A program made the translations under genes and the position numbers. Below the pieces are notes generated by a model. That model searched no databases and had not been told where the DNA came from. It saw nothing but the letters and a program-made list of their open reading frames with translations. A stretch of 27,023 nt of DNA. Origin: Eutrophobius sp051275005. Lineage in GTDB: Bacteria > Pseudomonadota > Gammaproteobacteria > Eutrophobiales > Eutrophobiaceae. The stretch covers positions 1 through 27,023 of the forward strand of contig JBNMOP010000029.1 of the NCBI GenBank assembly GCA_051275005.1, read 5' to 3'. Shown here piece by piece: positions 8,199 through 16,900 of the stretch (position 1 is its first letter; each line of letters opens with the position of its first letter).

Positions 8199-9149
8199 AT
8201 GAATAACTTGCCTAACCAGATATTACCGCTAGAGATAGATTTTTGTGGAATGTCGTTCAGTAATCCTCTGGTTTTATTGTCGGGATGTGTCGGATTCGGG
8301 GAAGAATATACAAGAGTAAAGGGATTCTCAAATGCTGATGTAGGTGCAATTTGTCTAAAAGGAACAACGCTGGCTCCAAGGCTTGGGAATAAACCTCATC
8401 GTCTTGCTGAATCCTATATGGGTATGTTAAACGCTATAGGTTTGCAAAACCCGGGTGCACAAGCTGTAGTCTCCGATTATCTCCCGAATCTGGACTTTAA
8501 TGAAACACGATTTATTGCAAATATAAGTGGTTCTACTATTGATGAATATGAAGAAGTCACAAGGATATTTAATGATTCCCCAATAGATGCAATGGAGATT
8601 AATATTTCATGTCCAAATGTAAAGGAAGGAGGAGTTCAATTCGGTAATTATCCAGACATGTCCGCTAAAGTTGTAGCGGCATGTCGAAAAGCAACCGATA
8701 AGCCAATTATTACAAAGTTATCACCAAATCAAACAGATATATCAGAAAATGCAAGATTATGTATTGAAGCCGGATCTGATGCTTTTGCTGTTATAAATAC
8801 AGTAATGGGTATGTCTATCGACATAAATTCCCGTAGGCCTATCCTGGGAAATAATCAAGGTGGTCTCTCTGGACCTGCAATCAAACCAATAGCATTACTT
8901 AAAGTGCATCAGGTTTATCAGGTCTGTAAGTCACATAATATTCCGATAATAGGTCAGGGAGGTATAACAACGGTTGAAGATGCGTTAGAATTTTTAATAG
9001 CTGGTGCAACAGGAATAGGTATAGGAACTGCTTTATTTTACGAACCCTTACTATGTAAAAAACTTATTTCAGGATTAACTGCATTTCTAAATGAAAATAA
9101 ATTGTCACATGTTTCAGAGCTAGTTGGGACATTAAAATTATACGATTAA
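8199..9149 (+). CDS. pyrD: Dihydroorotate dehydrogenase, class 1B (PyrDB-like)
   Basis: Oxidises dihydroorotate to orotate in pyrimidine synthesis. The 316-aa protein is a flavin TIM barrel of the soluble class 1B type. The base is a cysteine, Cys138 in NISCPNVKEGG, where class 2 enzymes use serine. Further class 1B marks are SGCVGFGEEY at 28-37, KGTT at 54-57 with the flavin-contacting Lys54, MLNAIGLQNPG at 76-86, TKLSPNQTDI at 172-181, and GGLSGPAIKPIA at 221-232. No N-terminal membrane helix is present, unlike class 2. Class 1B enzymes normally pair with PyrK, an iron-sulfur/FAD subunit that passes electrons to NAD; no pyrK lies in the window. The electron acceptor is therefore uncertain. 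The gene stands alone with its own likely promoter. Confidence 0.9.
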   Translation: MNNLPNQILPLEIDFCGMSFSNPLVLLSGCVGFGEEYTRVKGFSNADVGAICLKGTTLAPRLGNKPHRLAESYMGMLNAIGLQNPGAQAVVSDYLPNLDFNETRFIANISGSTIDEYEEVTRIFNDSPIDAMEINISCPNVKEGGVQFGNYPDMSAKVVAACRKATDKPIITKLSPNQTDISENARLCIEAGSDAFAVINTVMGMSIDINSRRPILGNNQGGLSGPAIKPIALLKVHQVYQVCKSHNIPIIGQGGITTVEDALEFLIAGATGIGIGTALFYEPLLCKKLISGLTAFLNENKLSHVSELVGTLKLYD

Positions 9150-9224
9150 CTATTTTTCAAATTACAGAATACTTCAAGTCTAAATATAATTTGGACCAAA
9201 GAGTACTGTTCTACTGTGGTACAT

Positions 9225-9247
9225 ATTGCCCGTGTATAGCAATTTTT
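9225..9247 (+). terminator. Weak terminator-like hairpin after the class 1B pyrD
   Basis: ATTGC at 9225-9229 pairs with GCAAT at 9239-9243 around a 9-nt loop, followed by TTTT and more A/T. It lies 75 nt after the pyrD stop, in the 112-nt gap before a convergent gene. The 5-bp stem is short, so this is only a candidate. Confidence 0.28.
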
Positions 9248-9261
9248 ATTTAATATTTTGG

Positions 9262-9840
9262 TTAAGTTTTCTGCGCAACTAACATAGCCTCGTTGCGATT
9301 TCCGGACTCTAAATTACCAACCTGATCATACTCAAGATAGTACAGGATAGATAAGTTTGCAAATAACCTTAGGAGTTCATTTCTCTCCAAAAGATATTCT
9401 GTATTACCAGGACCTGAATCAACTATCTTGTTTCGAGTAAATGTTTGATAAAATAGCAAACCGTTTTTCTTTAATGCATTTATTATTTGGTTAACAATAC
9501 ATCTCTCAAGGAAATGAGACACTATTATTACATCAAAGCTATCAGCACATGGTGGATTTTTAACTATATCTTTTTGCTCTATACAGATTCTAATTCCATT
9601 ATGCTTCGTTGTGGCATTTAACATGTCAAGTGCGACATCAGAATTATCCCACGCATGAGTAGTTAATCCTCTCTTTGCCATAAGCATTGCATTGGCGCCC
9701 AAGCCACATGCCAGATCTAAAGCTGTACCAGTTTGCGGTAGTAAGTGTAAATTTTCGGTGAGGACTTGCGCTGGCTTATCATTAATATTTTTTCTTGATC
9801 TAAATTTGTTATTCCATTTGTCACGATCATTAATCAGCAT
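9262..9840 (-). CDS. Class I SAM-dependent methyltransferase, TehB-like
   Basis: A small cytoplasmic methyltransferase of 193 aa with unknown substrate. I start it at the ATG at 9840: the frame stays open upstream to 9927, but the sequence there is antisense-like trkH overlap, and the protein from the chosen start begins with the family-typical DRDKWNNKFR. Visible motifs are motif I, ALDLACGLGAN at 40-50, an acidic residue at the end of strand 2 (Asp65), a KDI at about 90-92, and FDVIIVSHFLER at about 102-113. It resembles TehB/UbiE-like enzymes. The start overlaps the trkH stop as TAATG, so it is translationally coupled to trkH. It is the last gene of the def-to-trkH run. The link to potassium uptake is positional only. 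Confidence 0.8.
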   Translation of the reverse strand: MLINDRDKWNNKFRSRKNINDKPAQVLTENLHLLPQTGTALDLACGLGANAMLMAKRGLTTHAWDNSDVALDMLNATTKHNGIRICIEQKDIVKNPPCADSFDVIIVSHFLERCIVNQIINALKKNGLLFYQTFTRNKIVDSGPGNTEYLLERNELLRLFANLSILYYLEYDQVGNLESGNRNEAMLVAQKT

Positions 9841-11291
9841 TATTTGCGCCAGAAAGTAGGTGATAATAATACTAGCAAAGTAAATATTTCTAAACGCCCC
9901 AGCAACATTGCAAGACATAACACCCATTTGGCAAAGATGTTTATATTGCTATAATTTTCACTGACATCGCCGAGTCCTGGACCCAGATTATTTAAGCAGG
10001 CCGCCATGGCAGAAAAAGCTGTAACTTGATCTAAACCAGACGCCATAAGTAATAGCATTAGAAAAGTGAAAACTGCAGCATATACCGCAAAAAATCCCCA
10101 CACAGCATTAATTACTGATTCATCGATGGGTTTGGTTCCTAACTTGACTATAATAATTGCATTTGGATGAATTAATCGTTTAACTTCGCGCATACCTTGT
10201 TTGAATAACATTAAAACTCGTATTACCTTGAGCCCTCCACAGGTAGAGCCGGCGCATGCACCGATAAAACTGGCAAAGATTAATAGAACAGGAAGAAATG
10301 TTGGCCAGCTTTGGTATGAAGTTGTTGTGAATCCAGTTGTTGTTGTTATAGAGATAGTTTGAAAAATTCCATGAGTAATCGCTGTAATATTATCCCCATA
10401 TATATTTTCAATTATAAGATAACTACAACATATCAGACAAACTCCAAAAAGAATTCGTAGATATATTTTTAATTCATTGTCCATCATATATCCGTTAATA
10501 CTCATTGATCGCCAAGCATGAAAATGTAAAGTAAAATTGGTTCCAGCTATAATCATAAAAAAAACTGCTATTGCATCTATTAAACCGCTATCAAAATAGC
10601 CGATACTATTATCATGAGTAGAGAATCCACCAATGGATATAGTTGAGAAACTGTGACCAATTGCATCAAAAAGACTCATTCCTGCTATCCAGTATGCAAG
10701 TGCACAAAGTATTGTTAATGTTAGATATACATACCAGAGTACTTTTGCCGTTTCAGTAATTCTTGGAGTTAACTTTGAGTCTTTAATCGGTCCAGGTGTC
10801 TCTGCACGGTAGAGTTGCATGCCTCCAATTCCAAGCAAGGGTAATATTGCCACGGCAAGAACGATTATTCCCATCCCTCCTAACCATTGTAATTCTTGTC
10901 GGTAGAATAGTATCGACTTTGGTTGATCATCAAGCCCCGTGATGACGGTTGCGCCGGTTGTGGTTAGTCCAGATATAGATTCAAACGCTGCATCTGTAAA
11001 TGATAATTGAAGTTGATCAAATAAAAAAAGAGGTAATGCACCAGAGAGACCTAGTACAAGCCAAAACAGTACAACAATTACAAAACCATCTTTTAATTTT
11101 AGTTCTTTTTTGTATTTTCTGACGGGTAACCAAAGGAAAAAACCAGTTAATAATATTGCAGTAAGGGCGAAAAAAAATGGGAAGATAGAACCATCATTGC
11201 TAATCAATGCAATAATTATTGGTGGGACCATGGTCGTACTGAACAGGATCAGTAGTAAACCTGTGATTCTTTGGATAACAGTATACTGCAT
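9840..11291 (-). CDS. trkH: Trk potassium uptake channel subunit TrkH
   Basis: Inner-membrane translocating subunit of the Trk potassium system, working with the cytoplasmic regulator TrkA. The 483-aa length is standard. The protein is almost all hydrophobic helices and contains the four pore-loop repeats: GLTTTGATVITGLD near 107, STISIGGFSTHD near 217, TTTTGFTTTSYQSWP near 315 and NNLGPGLGDV near 436. GACAGSTCGGLK near 345 is also highly conserved in TrkH. A basic loop, GMREVKRLIHP, follows and is typical. The gene starts 5 nt after the trkA stop and ends overlapping the methyltransferase start. The pair trkA-trkH adjacent to rsmB-fmt-def is a conserved gammaproteobacterial arrangement. Confidence 0.96.
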   Translation of the reverse strand: MQYTVIQRITGLLLILFSTTMVPPIIIALISNDGSIFPFFFALTAILLTGFFLWLPVRKYKKELKLKDGFVIVVLFWLVLGLSGALPLFLFDQLQLSFTDAAFESISGLTTTGATVITGLDDQPKSILFYRQELQWLGGMGIIVLAVAILPLLGIGGMQLYRAETPGPIKDSKLTPRITETAKVLWYVYLTLTILCALAYWIAGMSLFDAIGHSFSTISIGGFSTHDNSIGYFDSGLIDAIAVFFMIIAGTNFTLHFHAWRSMSINGYMMDNELKIYLRILFGVCLICCSYLIIENIYGDNITAITHGIFQTISITTTTGFTTTSYQSWPTFLPVLLIFASFIGACAGSTCGGLKVIRVLMLFKQGMREVKRLIHPNAIIIVKLGTKPIDESVINAVWGFFAVYAAVFTFLMLLLMASGLDQVTAFSAMAACLNNLGPGLGDVSENYSNINIFAKWVLCLAMLLGRLEIFTLLVLLSPTFWRK

Positions 11292-11296
11292 ATTAC

Positions 11297-12670
11297 TTAG
11301 AGAAATGTAATGCCGACCTGGAATAACTGTTCAACTTCAGGCACTCGACGTTTGTCAGCTACCAACAAGATCACATGATCTTCAGCTTCGATCACAGTAT
11401 CATGATGTGCTATCAATACCCTGTCACCTCGTACAATCGCTCCTATGCTTGTATCTGGAGGTAACGTAATTTCGTCTAATTTTCTTCCTACAACGTTTGA
11501 TGATCTGTTATCACCGTGTGCTACTGCTTCGATTGCCTCCGCTGCGCCTCGTCGTAGGGAATGCACAACAACGACGTCTCCCTGCCTGATATGTGCCAAA
11601 AGGCTTCCGATAGTTGCCTGTTGGGGAGAGATTGCGATATCAATTACATCACTCTGTACAAGATCTACATAAGCAGGCCGATTTGTCAGTGACATGACCT
11701 TTGCTGCACCCAGGCGCTTTGCAAGCATGCAAGATATAATGTTAGCTTCATCAGCATTAGTCAAGGAACAGAAAATATCTGTCTCATCAATGTTTTCTTC
11801 TAGTAATAGTTCACCGTCAGTTGCATCACCATGAAGAACTAACGCATGCTTAAGTGATTCAGATGCTAGTCTTGCCTGGTTGACATCAATTTCAATTATC
11901 TTGACCTGATATTGTTCTTCAAGCAGTTTAGCGAGATTTAGACCTATATTTCCACCACCAGCGATCATTATGCGTTTCACAGGTCGATTAAGAGGTATAA
12001 TAGATTTTAGGATTGCACGTATGTTTTTTGGTGCGGCAATAATAAACAGTTCATCTTCTTCCTGGATAATCGTTTGCCCATCGGGAATTATCCCTTTACC
12101 TTCTCTGAATATAGTTACTATACGAAAGTCTGTTTTATTTAAATGATCAGGTAAATCATTTATCTGTTTATTTAGAAAAGCACTGTTTTCTGTTACTTTT
12201 ACAGCCACCATTTGTGCTTTTCCATCAGCAAAATCAAGAACTTGCAATGCTCCTGGGAAGCTAATAAGGTGTTCAATATACTCAGTGACTAATTGTTCGG
12301 GATTAATTAAAACATCAATGGGTAGCGCTTCTTGAGCAAAAAGAGTTTTGTGGGTGAGGTAATCAATATTACGTACCCTGGCAATTTTTGTTGGTGTATG
12401 AAAAATTGTGTAAGCAACCTGGCAGGCAATCATGTTTACCTCATCACTGTTGGTCACAGCAATTATCATATCTGCATCATCAGCTCCAGCTTTTTTTAGT
12501 ATTGATGGATTTGAACCATGTCCCAATACTGTTTGTAAATCATATCGTTCTCCCAGAATCTGTAGAGACTTCTGATTTGTATCAACAATAGTAATATCGT
12601 TGGCCTCGCTAACAAGATTTTTTGCAACGGATGTGCCAACTTGTCCTGCACCCAGAATTATAATTTTCAT
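11297..12670 (-). CDS. trkA: Trk potassium system NAD-binding regulator TrkA
   Basis: Cytoplasmic gating subunit that binds the TrkH channel and senses NAD(H) or nucleotide state. The 457-aa protein has the usual two tandem RCK units. The first Rossmann motif is ILGAGQVGTSVA at about 5-16 with the acidic end ITIVD near 31; the second is MIAGGGNIGLNLAKLL near 236 with KIIEID near 258. Each is followed by a TrkA-C domain (about 140-215 and 370-450). A 99-nt gap separates it from ntrX upstream, longer than other gaps in this run, so an internal promoter is possible. It is directly followed by trkH, its channel partner. Confidence 0.96.
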   Translation of the reverse strand: MKIIILGAGQVGTSVAKNLVSEANDITIVDTNQKSLQILGERYDLQTVLGHGSNPSILKKAGADDADMIIAVTNSDEVNMIACQVAYTIFHTPTKIARVRNIDYLTHKTLFAQEALPIDVLINPEQLVTEYIEHLISFPGALQVLDFADGKAQMVAVKVTENSAFLNKQINDLPDHLNKTDFRIVTIFREGKGIIPDGQTIIQEEDELFIIAAPKNIRAILKSIIPLNRPVKRIMIAGGGNIGLNLAKLLEEQYQVKIIEIDVNQARLASESLKHALVLHGDATDGELLLEENIDETDIFCSLTNADEANIISCMLAKRLGAAKVMSLTNRPAYVDLVQSDVIDIAISPQQATIGSLLAHIRQGDVVVVHSLRRGAAEAIEAVAHGDNRSSNVVGRKLDEITLPPDTSIGAIVRGDRVLIAHHDTVIEAEDHVILLVADKRRVPEVEQLFQVGITFL

Positions 12671-12769
12671 TGTTCAATATAAAAAGAATATAAAGATAAA
12701 ACTTCAGATTGAATTAACATTGAATTACCTTTCAAAGCTTGTAGTTATACCTTGTATTTAGGAAGGCAT

Positions 12770-14125
12770 TCAATTTTTTATGTTGATACCCAGCATTTTT
12801 AATTTACGGTAGAGATGAGTACGTTCCATACCTACAAACTGTGCGATTTTACTAACACTGCCATTTGCCTGTTTCAATTGATATTCAAGATATGCCCGTT
12901 CAAATTTTTCTCTAGCGTCTCGTAAAGGCAAATCAAAATTCCGAAGGTCATTATCTGATTTATATCCAGACTGTTCTCCTAGTGCACTATCAACTTCATC
13001 AACTTCAATTACATCAGTTTGTCCAAGTATTAATAACCTTTGTACCAAATTCTTAAGTTCTCGGATATTTCCTGGCCAGCTATACATGCGCAATCTATTT
13101 TGTGATGAAGTTGAAAAGTGTCTGTATGGAAGTCTTTCATGTGAAACAAAAAAATTAACATAATATTCGAGTAGTTCTGGAATGTCCTCAAAGTGACCGC
13201 TTAATGACGGAATAATAACTGGTAGCACATTTAATTGATAATAGAGGTCTTCTCTAAATTTTTCTTCTTTTATAGCCTCTTCCAGTATCTTGCTTGTTGA
13301 TGCAATAATTCTGGCAGTTAATGGTTCCGAGGTCCCCCCGCCAACTCTCGTAAATCTTGATTTATCGATTGTATCCTGGAGTTTAGCCTGGGAAGTTGCA
13401 TCCAAATCAATAATATCCTTAAAAAATACAGTTCCATTTTTTGCCTCATCCAGGAGACCGGGAATCAGATTCCCGTTTATATATTTTCCAAATATATCGC
13501 TTGCAGGATCTTCAGAATTTAGAGCTGATATATTAACTGCGATAAATGGTTCATTTTTTCGGAAACTTTTGCTATGGATATATCTGGCGATAGCTTCTTT
13601 ATCACAACCCGCTTCTCCAATGATAAGTATGGGAGTGTTATGATCCGCTATTCGTTCTATTAACCTCCGAATATTTTCAATAAGTTTACTCCTCCCAATT
13701 ATTTCTATTGGGAAGTTGTCCTGGCGTTTTAACTTTTCATTTTCCTTTTCCAGCAAACTAGTCTTTATAGCATTTTTGACTGTTAGCACGAGTTTTGCCA
13801 TTGAAAGAGGTTTTTCAAGAAAGTCATAGGCACCTAGCCGAGTTGCTTCAACCGCCGTTTCCACAGTTCCATGTCCGGACATAATTACAACAGGTGTGTT
13901 GAAGTCTTCTGCAGCTGACCATTCCTTGAGCAGCGTGATTCCGTCGGTATCCGGCATCCATATATCAAGTAAAACAAGGATGGGTTGTGATGATTTTATT
14001 GCAGATTGTGCTTCTTCAGCATTCTCGGCTATCGTAACATTGAAACCTTCATCATCCAGAATATCTTTAATTAAAGAACAGATATCAGGTTCGTCATCAA
14101 CGACCAGAATATTACCGATACTCAT
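12770..14125 (-). CDS. ntrX: NtrX-like response regulator with a degenerate AAA+ domain
   Basis: Response regulator partner of the NtrY-like kinase encoded just upstream. The 451-aa protein has a receiver domain (about 4-120) with Asp10-Asp11, phosphoacceptor Asp54 and Lys105, an AAA+ domain (about 140-380), and a Fis-type helix-turn-helix (about 400-448). The AAA+ part is damaged by family standards. Walker A reads GEAGCDKE (170-177), with Asp175 replacing the usual glycine before Lys. Walker B reads VFFKDI (233-238), with Lys236 where Asp is expected. The GAFTGA loop that touches sigma54 is missing, and in YYQLN Gln297 replaces the second arginine finger. ATP-driven sigma54 activation is therefore unlikely; phosphorylation-controlled DNA binding is a better guess. 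The start overlaps the ntrY stop as ATGA. Confidence 0.87.
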   Translation of the reverse strand: MSIGNILVVDDEPDICSLIKDILDDEGFNVTIAENAEEAQSAIKSSQPILVLLDIWMPDTDGITLLKEWSAAEDFNTPVVIMSGHGTVETAVEATRLGAYDFLEKPLSMAKLVLTVKNAIKTSLLEKENEKLKRQDNFPIEIIGRSKLIENIRRLIERIADHNTPILIIGEAGCDKEAIARYIHSKSFRKNEPFIAVNISALNSEDPASDIFGKYINGNLIPGLLDEAKNGTVFFKDIIDLDATSQAKLQDTIDKSRFTRVGGGTSEPLTARIIASTSKILEEAIKEEKFREDLYYQLNVLPVIIPSLSGHFEDIPELLEYYVNFFVSHERLPYRHFSTSSQNRLRMYSWPGNIRELKNLVQRLLILGQTDVIEVDEVDSALGEQSGYKSDNDLRNFDLPLRDAREKFERAYLEYQLKQANGSVSKIAQFVGMERTHLYRKLKMLGINIKN

Positions 14126-16356
14126 ATAAGTACTCTATTACTTGTAGTTTTAACATTATCGTAACCTGTCTGCATAACTGCGGGTAATCTTATGATTGCA
14201 CATACACCGTTTGAATTGAGATTATTTTCCAACCAGACTATGCCGCCGTGCTCTTCAATTATTTTTTTGACTATAGCTAGACCCAAACCAGTACCTTTTG
14301 GTTTTGTTGAAACATATGGTTCAAATATATTATCAATTAATTCATCCGAAATCCCACTGCCATAATCTTTTATCCTGATTTCAACAAAGTCTAGACCATG
14401 ATCAGCAATATATTCAGTCCTGATCTCAAGAACAGTATGCATATCATGGGGCATAGCTTCAAATGCATTATTTAATAAATTATTAAAAACCCTTCTGGTT
14501 CGATCAGGGTCACCCTTTATTTGAGGTAGATCTTGAGCAAGATCCAGCTTAACAGTAATGTTTGAATCTAGCGTGTTGTATAGATCTACTACCTCCTCAA
14601 TTAGTTTATTTAATTCAAATAATTTTGGGGGGGTTTTTGGTGTCTGGGCATATTCAGAAAACGTATTAACCATGTCTTTCATAGTCTCAACTTGCTGGAT
14701 AATAGTGTTGGTTAGCTTATCCATATCTTTAAATTGTGATGGTTTCATTGTTTTTATATATTTTAATCTTAACCTTTCTGCAGCGAGTTGTATCGGGGTC
14801 AATGGGTTTTTTATTTCATGGGCAAGTCTTCTAGCCATCTCGCTCCAGGCAGCATCTTTTTGTCCCTGAATAAGAGCAGTAATTTCGTCAAAGACGATTA
14901 CATGTACCCGAGACGTCTCAATTCCGATAAGCGATAAAGTGGTGCCACTACACATTAATATTTGTCTGCCACTCGTTCCAAATAAGGTAATTTGTTCACG
15001 CCATTCGTTAATATTATTTTTGTAGTGATATTCAATTGCTTGAATCAGTGGTTCAAGGTACTTAAAATTATCTTGTATTTGATTGAGCTGCTGTCCCGTC
15101 ATATTGGCGAGATCTATTCCGAGAATTTGATTGCAGCTTAAATTTGAGGTCCTTAGATTTCCTGAGTTATCTACAACTAATACTCCTGATGAGAGTCTTG
15201 CCAATACAGCTTCTAAGTATGCTTTTTGTGTTTCAGCTTCAACCTGACTATTTTTTGCATTATCTCTAGCATTGGATATTTTTTTTGTCATTTCATTAAA
15301 AGATGAAACGAGAAAGCCAAGTTCATCATTGCTTGGCACAGGTAATTGCTTACTATAGTCGCCTTCTGCGATGGACTTAGTTCCATCAGCCAGATTTCGT
15401 ATAGGTGCAGCTAACCTTGTCGCAGAGTAAAAAGACGCCCAAAGTGCAGAAAAAATACTAAATAGCAGGACCAATGTTAGAATTGAGACGAATCCTAATT
15501 TAAGTTGTTCCCTGAGGTAAGATAATTCCTGATATTCTCCATATGCAAATTGTACATTTGATGCAAGTGTATTAATTCTTTCCGAAATCGTAACCAGCGC
15601 TTGTAATAGACGTGGCTCCGTATTGATAGTATAGACAGGAATATTTACCACCGACTGTATAGAGAATTCTGATGTAGCAAATGATGTCAATCCAACAAAA
15701 TTAGCCCCTTGTTGCAGTTGAAAAAGAATGGTTTCATTTGGGCGATTAGGTACTAGGTCATTAGCACTACTGCTAGAAGCAATAAAATTACCTTTGCGTG
15801 ACAAAACCGTTAACTCATTTGCACCAATTCGATCACGAAATTCATCAATATATGCCGGGATCATATTATCTGAAATATAAGAAATTTCTGTAGCTACCTG
15901 CTCGGTTTGATTGAGCACTTCGCGCATTCTTTCATTCAAGGAAATCTTACTGAGTTCAAGAGAATCACTAAGCGCTTGTTCAACATTTGGATTAAACCAG
16001 CTATCAATTCCGCTATAGAGAAAGTTTAGTGAAAAATAATATAGAATAAGCACAGGTATTGTTGAAAGAATTGCAAACATTGATACCGTTTTGAAAGTCA
16101 TTCTGGCACCGGGAAGTTTGTGCTTAAGTTGATTAACAAGATTTTTCAGATTTGCAGCAATTAAGATGACGAGAGATAGTAACCCTAGCGCATTGAATAT
16201 AAGCAGACCTGACATATAATCACCAAATCTGTCAGGGTTTTGTAATGCATCACTCATCATTACAAGTGAAGCCAGCATAAATACAAAGAGTAATATCCCT
16301 AGTAGGAGTATTACTTTTCTATCACCAAGCTCAGGTTTATCTAATTGTCCATTCAT
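14122..16356 (-). CDS. ntrY: NtrY-like membrane sensor histidine kinase
   Basis: Sensor kinase expected to phosphorylate the NtrX-like regulator. The 744-aa protein has membrane helices at about 15-34, 50-70 and 90-114, an extracytoplasmic sensing region at about 115-285, another helix at about 288-308, HAMP at about 310-362, PAS-like at about 375-495, and the kinase core. The H-box is ARRLAHEIKNPLTP with His513. The ATP-binding domain shows the N-box FNNLLNNAFEAM (623-634), KDYGSGIS (663-670) and a G-box KGTGLGLAIVKKI (687-699). All catalytic motifs look intact, in contrast to the ATPase of its partner. The start overlaps the 3' end of the DUF4390 gene by 20 nt, and the stop overlaps ntrX by 4 nt. 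The signal sensed is unknown. Confidence 0.92.
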   Translation of the reverse strand: MNGQLDKPELGDRKVILLLGILLFVFMLASLVMMSDALQNPDRFGDYMSGLLIFNALGLLSLVILIAANLKNLVNQLKHKLPGARMTFKTVSMFAILSTIPVLILYYFSLNFLYSGIDSWFNPNVEQALSDSLELSKISLNERMREVLNQTEQVATEISYISDNMIPAYIDEFRDRIGANELTVLSRKGNFIASSSSANDLVPNRPNETILFQLQQGANFVGLTSFATSEFSIQSVVNIPVYTINTEPRLLQALVTISERINTLASNVQFAYGEYQELSYLREQLKLGFVSILTLVLLFSIFSALWASFYSATRLAAPIRNLADGTKSIAEGDYSKQLPVPSNDELGFLVSSFNEMTKKISNARDNAKNSQVEAETQKAYLEAVLARLSSGVLVVDNSGNLRTSNLSCNQILGIDLANMTGQQLNQIQDNFKYLEPLIQAIEYHYKNNINEWREQITLFGTSGRQILMCSGTTLSLIGIETSRVHVIVFDEITALIQGQKDAAWSEMARRLAHEIKNPLTPIQLAAERLRLKYIKTMKPSQFKDMDKLTNTIIQQVETMKDMVNTFSEYAQTPKTPPKLFELNKLIEEVVDLYNTLDSNITVKLDLAQDLPQIKGDPDRTRRVFNNLLNNAFEAMPHDMHTVLEIRTEYIADHGLDFVEIRIKDYGSGISDELIDNIFEPYVSTKPKGTGLGLAIVKKIIEEHGGIVWLENNLNSNGVCAIIRLPAVMQTGYDNVKTTSNRVLI

Positions 16357-16900
16357 ACCACTGACTAGTCAGTTTCCATTTTGGAGAGATAAGAGCTAAA
16401 GGCTGTAATGGTAAAGGTAATGTCCGAATTCTTAATTCCGACATCATAAAACAATTATAAATACGATCTGGGTCAAAATCTGCTTCACTGACTACTGGAA
16501 AATCATTAATTGTTCCGAGGATTTGCATTGCTTCATTAAGCTCTTGCAGTTGTTTTCGTTCGCCAGTAATCATGTTAGTTACTAGATAGTTGTTACTGAG
16601 AGGAAGATGTTGTAGTTGATAACTTAATATCGCAGTAGTCATTTTTTTGTCCCAAATCCATTTACGTTCACGTTCTATCTCTATGGTCATATCAAAACGT
16701 AATGTAATTCCATGTGATAATGCCTCCAGAACGTTATCACTTAATTCATATTTTATGTTTGCCTCTATTAGATAAAATGAATCCTTAAATCGACCGCTAG
16801 CATGTTCGATGGTTATACCTTCTGCATAGATAGATGCTGTGCTTAATAATAAGCATAGAAATAGACTGAGTAAGCCGAAGTATTTATTAATTAATTTCAT
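16337..16900 (-). CDS. DUF4390 family exported protein
   Basis: A conserved protein of unknown function, 187 aa. Residues 1-26 form a signal peptide (Lys2, a Leu-rich core, then a likely cut after IYA), so it should be periplasmic or membrane-associated. The C-terminus carries the typical KLTSQWYEW pattern of DUF4390. No catalytic residues are apparent. The family is regularly found between rsmB and an ntrY-type kinase, as here. Its start lies 14 nt inside the 3' end of rsmB and its end overlaps ntrY by 20 nt. Because NtrY has a large extracytoplasmic region, a role in presenting or modulating its signal is possible, but this is inference from position. Confidence 0.88.
   Translation of the reverse strand: MKLINKYFGLLSLFLCLLLSTASIYAEGITIEHASGRFKDSFYLIEANIKYELSDNVLEALSHGITLRFDMTIEIERERKWIWDKKMTTAILSYQLQHLPLSNNYLVTNMITGERKQLQELNEAMQILGTINDFPVVSEADFDPDRIYNCFMMSELRIRTLPLPLQPLALISPKWKLTSQWYEWTIR

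Noticed and set aside
9841..9927. N-terminal extension of the methyltransferase into trkH
   Set aside because: It overlaps conserved trkH codons and precedes a family-typical N-terminus at the ATG at 9840.
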